DNA of 64,000 nucleotides. Origin: Saprospiraceae bacterium. Its GTDB lineage: Bacteria > Bacteroidota > Bacteroidia > Chitinophagales > Saprospiraceae. The stretch spans positions 186,001 through 250,000 of the forward strand of contig JADKCF010000006.1 in assembly GCA_016714765.1 (NCBI GenBank), read 5' to 3'. The translations under genes were made by a program, and so were the position numbers. Shown here in pieces: positions 57,829-64,000 of the stretch (positions are counted from its first letter, which is position 1; every line of letters begins with the position of its first letter). Below the pieces are notes generated by a model. The model saw only the letters and a list, made by a program, of their open reading frames with translations, was not told the DNA's origin and made no database searches.

Positions 57829-58563
57829 ATGGACTTCAAGACGTATTTTTCATCTCTACTGGTGTATGACTATATCAATCTGGCCGCCCTTGTGGTAAGT
57901 TTCGTTTATTTGCTTTTGGGACGACGCAGTCTTTCTTACCTGCCTTTATTTTTATTGATCGGCAACTTTGTAGAAATATTTTTAGTTAAATACTGGACTA
58001 CTACTTACAGAACCAATGCTGCTATTTATAATTTTTTCGGCTTGTTTTGTGTAGCTTACTACTTTTATATTTACTTGCTTCATTTCAAGAATAAGTCATG
58101 GATAACATATTACTATTGGGCACTGATATCATTGTCATTGTATACTATTATTCAGGTTTTCATGAATTACCACTTATTGGATAAAATGATTATTACCAAC
58201 TATACTTATAACATCGGCATGGTTCTGACTTTAGTTCTGGTGTTGACCTATTTTTATACTATTATTTCTGATGGACTTTACCATTCAGTAAAAAGAGACC
58301 CACTTTTTTATTTTTCATTGGGCATAATGTTGTTTTATTTCTCCAGCTTTGTCATTCTGAATTTCATAAATTACCTGATAATGGGAGGCAATGCAGGCAA
58401 TATTGCACAGAAATTATTACAGTTCGGAAATATTTTTCTATCTCTGGGTTACCTCGGTGCCGCGTTAAATTTCCAGAAATCATCCAGCCACAGCGAAGTC
58501 GCAGAATATTCACTAAACAAAAATATCCGCTTAAGCAATGAAATAAAACATACTGACATCTAA
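57829..58563 (+). CDS. Seven-helix membrane protein, first copy of the duplicated pair
   Basis: A 244-residue protein with seven predicted membrane helices and short loops, the last ending at about residue 220 (FGNIFLSLGYLGAAL), followed by a polar cytoplasmic tail. GRRSLSYLPLFLLIGNFVEIF and DPLFYFSLGIMLFYFSSFVI are closely repeated in the protein at 59094 (GRKSLPYLSVFLFMLIFLEVY, DPLFYLSVGILLFFAANFPI), so the two are paralogs. No enzyme motif is visible. Lying 17 bases behind the CPxxC-tail lipoprotein gene and upstream of a kinase lacking a sensor domain, it is a candidate membrane receptor. It resembles 7TM sensor domains such as 7TMR-DISM only in helix number. Confidence 0.7.
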   Translation: MDFKTYFSSLLVYDYINLAALVVSFVYLLLGRRSLSYLPLFLLIGNFVEIFLVKYWTTTYRTNAAIYNFFGLFCVAYYFYIYLLHFKNKSWITYYYWALISLSLYTIIQVFMNYHLLDKMIITNYTYNIGMVLTLVLVLTYFYTIISDGLYHSVKRDPLFYFSLGIMLFYFSSFVILNFINYLIMGGNAGNIAQKLLQFGNIFLSLGYLGAALNFQKSSSHSEVAEYSLNKNIRLSNEIKHTDI

Positions 58564-58594
58564 AACATTTATAATTTTTCAAAATAAATTTCTT

Positions 58595-59077
58595 ATGAAC
58601 CAAAACCTTATCTCCATAATCTTAGCTGCCATCATCGCATTTATACTGGGCATTTTTGCCAGTGATTGGTTTGATCAGGATGACACTATAAAACTAACTA
58701 TCAAACAACCTTCAAATTCAGCATCCAACAGCAGGAAAATCACGCCTGAAGATATTAAAAACATGGATGATACATTAGTTTGCGGTGACAAAACCAAAGC
58801 CATATTATTTGACCTACCTTCTATCATCGCTGACTTACATAATTACAAATCCAGTCATCCTGAAGATAATTTTGACTGGAATGACGTTGGTTTTTATGCA
58901 ACTTTTGCCAGCTATCCCACTGACCGTGGAGATTGGGGTGATAAATCTGGCCATAACACGATCATCATCAGATATGTGCATCACCTCAATGATAAAAATC
59001 CAAGCACTTTCTCAAAACTGGAAGACAGAAATGTTGGCGACATGTGTCCTTCCAGATGCAATAAAGATCCAGAATAG
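58595..59077 (+). CDS. CPxxC-tail membrane-anchored protein, second copy
   Basis: 160 residues: one N-terminal helix (LISIILAAIIAFILGIF) that acts as an uncleaved anchor, then an extracytoplasmic domain. It is paralogous to the lipoprotein at 57152: CGDKTKAILFDLPSIIADL, VGFYATFASYPTDRGDWGD and the end MCPSRCNKDPE line up with it. The two therefore differ in anchoring, lipid in one and a helix in the other. The conserved cysteines could bind metal or form a disulfide. The stop at 59075-59077 is 16 bases before the next gene. Function unknown; sensory or accessory role inferred from the operon. Confidence 0.65.
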   Translation: MNQNLISIILAAIIAFILGIFASDWFDQDDTIKLTIKQPSNSASNSRKITPEDIKNMDDTLVCGDKTKAILFDLPSIIADLHNYKSSHPEDNFDWNDVGFYATFASYPTDRGDWGDKSGHNTIIIRYVHHLNDKNPSTFSKLEDRNVGDMCPSRCNKDPE

Positions 59078-59093
59078 ATTATTACAAAACCGG

Positions 59094-59744
59094 ATGATAT
59101 CTATAAACACTATACTGGACAGACTCGACTTATATGATGTTATCAACATAATATCATTTATCATGTTGCTGATCTTAATGTCCCGTGGTCGTAAAAGTCT
59201 ACCTTATTTGTCCGTTTTTCTGTTTATGCTTATCTTTCTGGAAGTTTATCTCCAGGTGTACTGGTCTATCAGGTTTCATTACAATATCTTTGTCTACAAC
59301 ATCATATCAAAGCTAACTGTGATGTATTACATATTTATCTATTACCTCCATTTCAGGCATGCGGAATGGTCAAAATGGATCTTATGGATATTCGGTTTAT
59401 GGCTGATTTTATGTCTTTATTTCAATTCGTTTGCAGTGGATACCATCCATTTTGACAAAATAAGTTATGTTTCCGGTCTTACTTTTGTGACAGTATTGAT
59501 TATAAAATACTTTTATGACATTATTTATGTACAGTCATACCGAAATTTGAAAAACGACCCTTTGTTTTACCTTTCAGTGGGGATATTACTCTTTTTTGCA
59601 GCCAACTTTCCGATTTTGATTTTTGCAGATATCTTCATCAATAATATAAAAAGGAACAGCAGTTTGTACTCCAGTTTAATATCGTTAGGAAATATTTTTT
59701 TATCACTTGGTTACTTTAGCGCTGTATTATGTGGGAAGGAATAG
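59094..59744 (+). CDS. Seven-helix membrane protein, second copy
   Basis: From the ATG at 59094, 216 residues with seven predicted helices. A longer reading from 58785 would overlap most of the preceding gene in another frame and starts with unrelated sequence. It is paralogous to the protein at 57829 along its whole length (see KSLPYLSVFLF, FRHAEWSKWILWIF, KNDPLFYLSVGILLF, SLISLGNIFLSLGYFSAVL). It lacks the long C-terminal tail of the first copy. It overlaps the histidine kinase start by 16 bases, so the two are translationally coupled. This suggests that this copy is the closest partner of the kinase. Confidence 0.7.
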   Translation: MISINTILDRLDLYDVINIISFIMLLILMSRGRKSLPYLSVFLFMLIFLEVYLQVYWSIRFHYNIFVYNIISKLTVMYYIFIYYLHFRHAEWSKWILWIFGLWLILCLYFNSFAVDTIHFDKISYVSGLTFVTVLIIKYFYDIIYVQSYRNLKNDPLFYLSVGILLFFAANFPILIFADIFINNIKRNSSLYSSLISLGNIFLSLGYFSAVLCGKE

Positions 59745-60539
59745 ATGACCCGATGATTTGGATAATCGTAGCTGCATTTACGATGCCTCTGTTGCTTATA
59801 GCCTTGCTGATATGGTTTTTCCTGTCATACCAGAAAAAAAAATATGAGTATGAAGTAGAAAAAAAAGATGCCCTCGTACGCGAGCAGGCACTCATCATCG
59901 AACAACAAAATGCAATACAAATGGAACGCAACCGCATAGCCAGTGAGATGCATGACGAACTTGGGTCCGGACTTACTTCTATCAAATACCTCAGTGATAG
60001 TGTATGCGCAAGGTCCAAAGATGAAACTATCAGTGCTGACATTAAAAATAGCGGGACACAGTACCCTTCTGGTGACCAATATGTCAGAAATCATCTGGGC
60101 TATGAACAGCCGTTTTGACAATATTGAAGGACTTGTGGGATACATCCGGAGATTTGCAGTGGAATATCTGGAGGACCACCATATGGATAGTCAGTTTTTT
60201 TCTGACACATCAGAAGATAAAATCAAAATATCAGGCGAAAAAAGAAGGAACATTTATCTGGTCATCAAGGAGCTACTCAATAATGCTGTAAAATATTCGC
60301 ATGCGTCCAAAATCATCATTGAAGTCCAAACTGAAGAAGCATTTTCCATTACTATTAAAGAAATAAATGCGTTGGGCTATGACCCTCTTGTCAAAATGAA
60401 GGAAGGAAATGGTCTGTACAATATTCAAAAAAGAATGAAACAGATTGGCGGAAAAATAACATTTATAAGGGAGGGAAATGATATGGTCGCTACAGTATCT
60501 CTGCCATATACTGACGAAATGGTCCGTGGATCATCCTAA
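59729..60539 (+). CDS. NarX/DesK-type histidine kinase without a sensor domain (one frameshift)
   Basis: ATG at 59729 gives one membrane helix (IWIIVAAFTMPLLLIALLIWFFL), a short coiled coil (about 35-65) and the HisKA_3 box ERNRIASEMHDELGSGLTSI with the phosphorylated histidine at H75. After the break come the X-region (MSEIIWAMNSRFDNIEGLV), the N-box (LVIKELLNNAVKYSHASK) and the glycine box (GNGLYNIQKRMKQIGGKITF). The frame changes at the five A of 60044-60048; four A restore DIKIAGHSTLLVTNM. No extracytoplasmic sensor exists, so input must come from partners. The G1 box, usually D-x-G-x-G, reads K-E-I-N-A-L-G-Y, so the adenine-binding aspartate is not obvious. About 269 residues. Confidence 0.85.
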
Positions 60540-60626
60540 AATAGCATATTTATGTACCAATGAACTATATTTAAAAAAGTAATAACAACCTCAGGTAAAC
60601 ACCACAGTAAATAAAAACAAAAAACC

Positions 60627-61274
60627 ATGACACAGCAGCCTATACGCATTTCCATCATAGAAGACCTGAAAGATGTGGCTATCTCTCTGCAGTCCATCAT
60701 CAATACTCAGGATGATATGCACTGCGAACACATTTTTCATAATGCTGAAGATGCCATGCAATTTATACCCAATCAATTGACGAATGTTGTGATTGTAGAT
60801 ATTGGTTTACCAAGAGCAAGTGGCATTGAAGCCATTTCATTCCTTAAAAATAAGTGTCCTCAGCTCATGTTTTGTATGTTTACAGTGTACGAGGATGACG
60901 AAAAAATATTCAGGTCACTGCAAGCCGGAGCCAAAGGGTACATCCTGAAAGGAGCATCTAAAGATAAAATGCTGGACTCCATCAGAGAGTTAAACAAAGG
61001 GGGATCGCCTATGAGTCCAAGTATCGCAAGACGTATCATAGATATGTTCAGTGAAATGAAATACAAGACAACCCCTGCCCCACTGCCACTGACTGCTAGA
61101 GAAATGGAGCTATTGACACTTTTATCCAAAGGTTTGCTTTACAAAGAAATCGGCGATCATATGGGTATCACTATAGGGACAGTCAAGCAGCACATACATA
61201 AAATTTATGATAAACTGGAGGTAACAAATAAAACCGAAGCAATCAATAAATTAAATCATAACAACGGCCAATGA
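60627..61274 (+). CDS. NarL/FixJ-type (LuxR-HTH) response regulator
   Basis: A 215-residue regulator. The receiver domain has acidic residues E12 and D13, the phosphoacceptor D58 (VVIVDIGLP), the switch threonine in MFTVYEDD and the lysine in GYILKGAS. The C-terminal HTH reads LTAREMELLTLLSKGLLYKEIGDHMGITIGTVKQHIHKIYDKLEV, a complete LuxR-type DNA-binding helix set. It follows its kinase by 87 bases. LuxR-type regulators bind short inverted repeats as dimers, which suits TATAAC-N4-GTTATA at 57065 and 55945-55992. It is thus the probable activator of its own operon and of the beta-barrel gene. Confidence 0.9.
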   Translation: MTQQPIRISIIEDLKDVAISLQSIINTQDDMHCEHIFHNAEDAMQFIPNQLTNVVIVDIGLPRASGIEAISFLKNKCPQLMFCMFTVYEDDEKIFRSLQAGAKGYILKGASKDKMLDSIRELNKGGSPMSPSIARRIIDMFSEMKYKTTPAPLPLTAREMELLTLLSKGLLYKEIGDHMGITIGTVKQHIHKIYDKLEVTNKTEAINKLNHNNGQ

Positions 61275-61314
61275 GTACTTAGTGTGATTATCTTTGCACT
61301 ATAAATGTAAATAC

Positions 61315-63519
61315 TTGAAGGTACTCTTTATTACGCCACCTTTTACACAACTGAATACCCCCTATCCGGCTACTGCTTATCTCAAGGGATTCATGAATAC
61401 TTTGGGTATCCAATCTTTTCAGACAGATCTAAGTCTGGAGGTGATACTGGCCATTTTTAACAAAAACGGACTCACTCGTTTATTTAGTCATATAGAAGAT
61501 AATGGGCTGGATCTCACAGACAATGCCTATCGTATTTTTGCACAACACAAAAAATACATTCATACGATCGATGCCGTCATCGGTTTTTTACAAAATAAAA
61601 ATCAAACCCTGGCCCTGACCATTTGTTCAGGTGGTTATCTACCTGAAGCCGGCAGGTTTGAAAATGCAGAAGACCTGGATTGGGCATTCGGAAACATGGG
61701 TACACATGATAAAGCCAGGCACCTTGCCACTTTGTATCTCGAAGACCTGGGAGACCTTATCACTGAAGTAATCGATCCATACTTTGGTTTTAGCAGATAT
61801 GCAGAAAGATTGGGCAGAACAGCCACTCATTTTGATGAAATGTATCAAGCCTTGAATCAGGACGATAGTTGGGTGACGATAACGATGAAGTCGATACTCA
61901 CTCAACATATGCATACACACATGCCGGATCTGGTATGTATTACAGCTCCCTTCCCTGGCAATGTATTCAGTGCCTTCCAATGCGGCAAACACATCAAAAG
62001 TCTATTTCCTGCTACTAGTGTTGCTTTTGGTGGCGGATATGCCAATACCGAATTAAGGAGTATTTTTGATACACGGGTTTTTGAATTTTTGGATTTCATC
62101 CTCCTCGATGATGGCGAAGCTCCCCTGCAACATCTGATCGAATTTATCCAGGGCAAAAGGTCAAAAGAAATGCTCAAACGCACTTTTTGTCTGCATCATA
62201 ATACGGTAACATATTACAACAACTCGCCGGATCTGGACATACCTCAAAGAGAAGTAGGTACACCTGATTACTCTGATCTTTGGCTGGACATGTATCTCTC
62301 TGTCATTGAAATCATCAATCCTATGCATCGGCTATGGAGTGATGGCAGGTGGAACAAACTCACACTGGCACATGGTTGCTACTGGGGGAAATGTTCTTTT
62401 TGTGATGTCACACTAGACTACATCCAAAGATATGAGCCTGTCAATGCTGCATTGCTATGCGACAGAATAGAACAAATCATCTCACAAACCCATCAAAATG
62501 GTTTTCATTTTGTAGATGAAGCTGCTCCACCTGCATTGATGCGGGATCTGGCGATAGAAATTGTAAGGAGAGACCTGACGGTGGTTTGGTGGACCAATAT
62601 CAGATTCGAAAAGAGTTTTACCCCTGATCTGTGCCGTTTGCTCAGAAAAAGTGGTTGCATAGCTATATCAGGTGGACTCGAAGTTGCATCTGACAGATTA
62701 CTTTCAAAAATGCAAAAAGGGGTTACTGTCGCTCAGGTAGCACGTGTGGCGCAGGCATTTACGGATGCAGGCATCATGGTACATGCATATCTTATGTACG
62801 GTTTTCCTACTCAGACAGTGTCAGAGACGATAGACAGTTTGGAGATGGTCAGACAGATGTTTGCAGAAGGTGTAATTCAATCCGGGTTCTGGCATCAGTT
62901 TGCTATGACCGCTCATAGTCCTGTAGGTATCAATCCAGCGGAATATGGGGTTACAAATATAGGCCCTGAATTCGGAGGATTTGCTGAAAATGATCTTTTC
63001 CACCTGGATCCAACCGGTGCAGATCATGAAAAATTTTCCACGGGTTTAAAATCTTCCATTTTTAACTATATGCAGGGCCTGGGACTGGACGAACCTCTGG
63101 ATGTATGGTTTGATTTTAGGGTACCAAAAACAAAAGTTAATCCCACTTTTATTCACAAAATCCTATCGGATCAAGAAAGTACACCTTTCAGGCCGCACGA
63201 TCAGATCATCTGGATAGGTGGGGTAGCCATAGAACTGATCATCTCTCCCGTCAAAAAGAGCAAAAAAAATCCGGATGCGAAGGAATACGCAGAAATCATA
63301 CTCTCAGATACCAAATCAAATTATTCGCTTTTTTTTGAGCATAAAATAGCCCAATGGGTCATTGCTACCATAGAAAAGGCAAGTCCTGAATCAGGACAAA
63401 AATATACATTCCAGAAGTTGAAATCAGATTTCGAAACAGATTGCGAGGCAGATTTTAGTACTTTTGTGGTCTCGGATGCCTTTGTTTTGTGGCGTGAAAG
63501 AGGACTGCTGATTGTTTAA
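61315..63519 (+). CDS. B12-binding-domain radical SAM protein
   Basis: A TTG start at 61315 gives about 734 residues beginning KVLFITPPFTQLNTPYP, as in B12-binding radical SAM proteins; another TTG lies 21 bases upstream. The first half contains the Rossmann-like B12 domain (PDLVCITAPFPGNVF, VAFGGGYANTELR, FILLDDGEAPLQHLI). Cysteines for the [4Fe-4S] cluster are in C-Y-W-G-K-C-S-F-C-D (about residue 365), then the barrel (ISGGLEVASDRLLSKMQKGV, HAYLMYGFPTQT). The C-terminal 200 residues match no domain I know. Methylation or rearrangement chemistry is likely; substrate unknown. It depends on cobalamin, perhaps imported by the BtuB-like system here. Its TAA overlaps the stop of the next, convergent gene in a shared TTAA. 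Confidence 0.85.
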   Translation: MKVLFITPPFTQLNTPYPATAYLKGFMNTLGIQSFQTDLSLEVILAIFNKNGLTRLFSHIEDNGLDLTDNAYRIFAQHKKYIHTIDAVIGFLQNKNQTLALTICSGGYLPEAGRFENAEDLDWAFGNMGTHDKARHLATLYLEDLGDLITEVIDPYFGFSRYAERLGRTATHFDEMYQALNQDDSWVTITMKSILTQHMHTHMPDLVCITAPFPGNVFSAFQCGKHIKSLFPATSVAFGGGYANTELRSIFDTRVFEFLDFILLDDGEAPLQHLIEFIQGKRSKEMLKRTFCLHHNTVTYYNNSPDLDIPQREVGTPDYSDLWLDMYLSVIEIINPMHRLWSDGRWNKLTLAHGCYWGKCSFCDVTLDYIQRYEPVNAALLCDRIEQIISQTHQNGFHFVDEAAPPALMRDLAIEIVRRDLTVVWWTNIRFEKSFTPDLCRLLRKSGCIAISGGLEVASDRLLSKMQKGVTVAQVARVAQAFTDAGIMVHAYLMYGFPTQTVSETIDSLEMVRQMFAEGVIQSGFWHQFAMTAHSPVGINPAEYGVTNIGPEFGGFAENDLFHLDPTGADHEKFSTGLKSSIFNYMQGLGLDEPLDVWFDFRVPKTKVNPTFIHKILSDQESTPFRPHDQIIWIGGVAIELIISPVKKSKKNPDAKEYAEIILSDTKSNYSLFFEHKIAQWVIATIEKASPESGQKYTFQKLKSDFETDCEADFSTFVVSDAFVLWRERGLLIV

Positions 63520-64000
63520 TCCGAATGAGAAGTCAACGCAACATTCCGGGCCATATCCATAGCAGCAATATATCCACCTGTCCAGGCTGCCTGAAAATTA
63601 AATCCACCGGTGACAGCGTCAATATTAATAACTTCTCCGGCCATATATAATCCGGGATGGAGCTTGCTTCCGAAAGTTTTAAAGTTGATCTGATCAAGAG
63701 ACACACCTCCTGCTGTAACAAATTCTTCCTTGAAAGTAGTTTTTCCTTTGACCGCAAAAGAGCATTTCTTGAGTTGGGTGACTATATCAGACATTTCCAC
63801 TTTTGATAGAGATGCCCAGTTTTTTTCTTTGTCGACCAGAACTTGCTCTATAAGAAACTGCCACAATCTGGCTGGTAAACCAAACAGTGCATTGGCTGTT
63901 ACTTTTTTCTTAGCCATGGACTCCCGCATGGAAGTAATTTCCTCTTTTCCCACCTCTGGTATCCAATCTACAAATGCTGTGAAGTCATACTTTCGCTCAG
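63516..64000 (-). CDS. HI0933/BaiN-family flavoprotein, C-terminal part (continues past the window end)
   Basis: The minus-strand frame is open from base 64000 to its stop at 63516-63518, so only about 160 C-terminal residues are seen. Diagnostic stretches are FVTAGGVSLDQINFKTFGSKLHPGLYMAGEVINIDAVTGGFNFQAAWTGGYIAA, the FAD-binding end of the HI0933 (COG2081) family of NAD(P)/FAD-dependent oxidoreductases, and NALFGLPARLW. Complete members have about 400 residues. The cellular reaction is poorly defined; some relatives reduce steroid or flavin substrates. A GTG at 63953 is an internal codon and not the start. Confidence 0.88.
   Translation of the reverse strand, partial: ERKYDFTAFVDWIPEVGKEEITSMRESMAKKKVTANALFGLPARLWQFLIEQVLVDKEKNWASLSKVEMSDIVTQLKKCSFAVKGKTTFKEEFVTAGGVSLDQINFKTFGSKLHPGLYMAGEVINIDAVTGGFNFQAAWTGGYIAAMDMARNVALTSHSD

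Noticed and set aside
58785..59093. Longer start for the second 7-helix protein
   Set aside because: The extra 103 residues lie in the wrong frame of the CPxxC-tail gene, and similarity to the first copy begins only at 59094.

Overview
The window comes from the chromosome of a Bacteroidota bacterium, most likely of the Saprospiraceae or a close relative. Several things point there. Two very large surface proteins end in type IX secretion (T9SS) sorting domains. PorT is encoded directly behind the menaquinone methyltransferase MenG. Genes are AT-rich with no clear Shine-Dalgarno sequences, and several are preceded by the Bacteroidota -7 element TAnnTTTG. Menaquinone is made by the futalosine route (MqnC). 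No plasmid, phage, CRISPR array, tRNA or rRNA gene was seen.

Layout. 1-8.6 kb: housekeeping genes (MATE exporter end, Sua5/YciO, MqnC, LpxH-like phosphoesterase, 3-hydroxyanthranilate dioxygenase, esterase, RecF). 8.8-10.5 kb: an LptF/LptG permease. 10.7-18.1 kb: a roughly 2,440-residue SdrD-like T9SS surface protein. 18.2-21.4 kb: a cobalamin riboswitch, a BtuB-like TonB receptor and a BtuG-like propeller lipoprotein, together a vitamin B12 uptake operon. 21.4-30 kb: MarR regulator, PorT, MenG, NamZ-like muramidase, DsbA-like protein, hydrolase, CoaE and a penicillin-acylase-family hydrolase. 31-35.6 kb: a NAD-linked formate dehydrogenase in which the NuoE-like and NuoF-like subunits are fused. 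36-43 kb: a hydrolase-SnoaL fusion, possibly an integron cassette, and a repetitive T9SS adhesin. 43.3-54.2 kb: aminotransferase, two methyltransferase-fold proteins, CvpA, M23 peptidase, DHPS and TamB. 54.4-55.7 kb: a DUF937-OmpA protein.

The most interesting part is 55.9-61.3 kb. Two tandem copies of a pair (a membrane-anchored extracytoplasmic protein ending in a CPxxC motif, then a seven-helix membrane protein) precede a histidine kinase with no sensor domain and a LuxR-type response regulator. A palindrome TATAAC-N4-GTTATA lies about 42 bp upstream of the predicted start of this operon. Related copies lie upstream of a neighbouring small lipoprotein and beta-barrel gene. I read this as a self-regulated signalling system with its target box in view.

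A caution applies throughout. At least nine positions in six genes carry one-base indels, most of them in homopolymer runs, and one further gene has an in-frame stop. The affected genes include lptF, tamB and the formate dehydrogenase flavoprotein, which are normally conserved. Uncorrected long-read sequencing errors explain this better than gene decay. Broken genes are therefore annotated as single spanning features.
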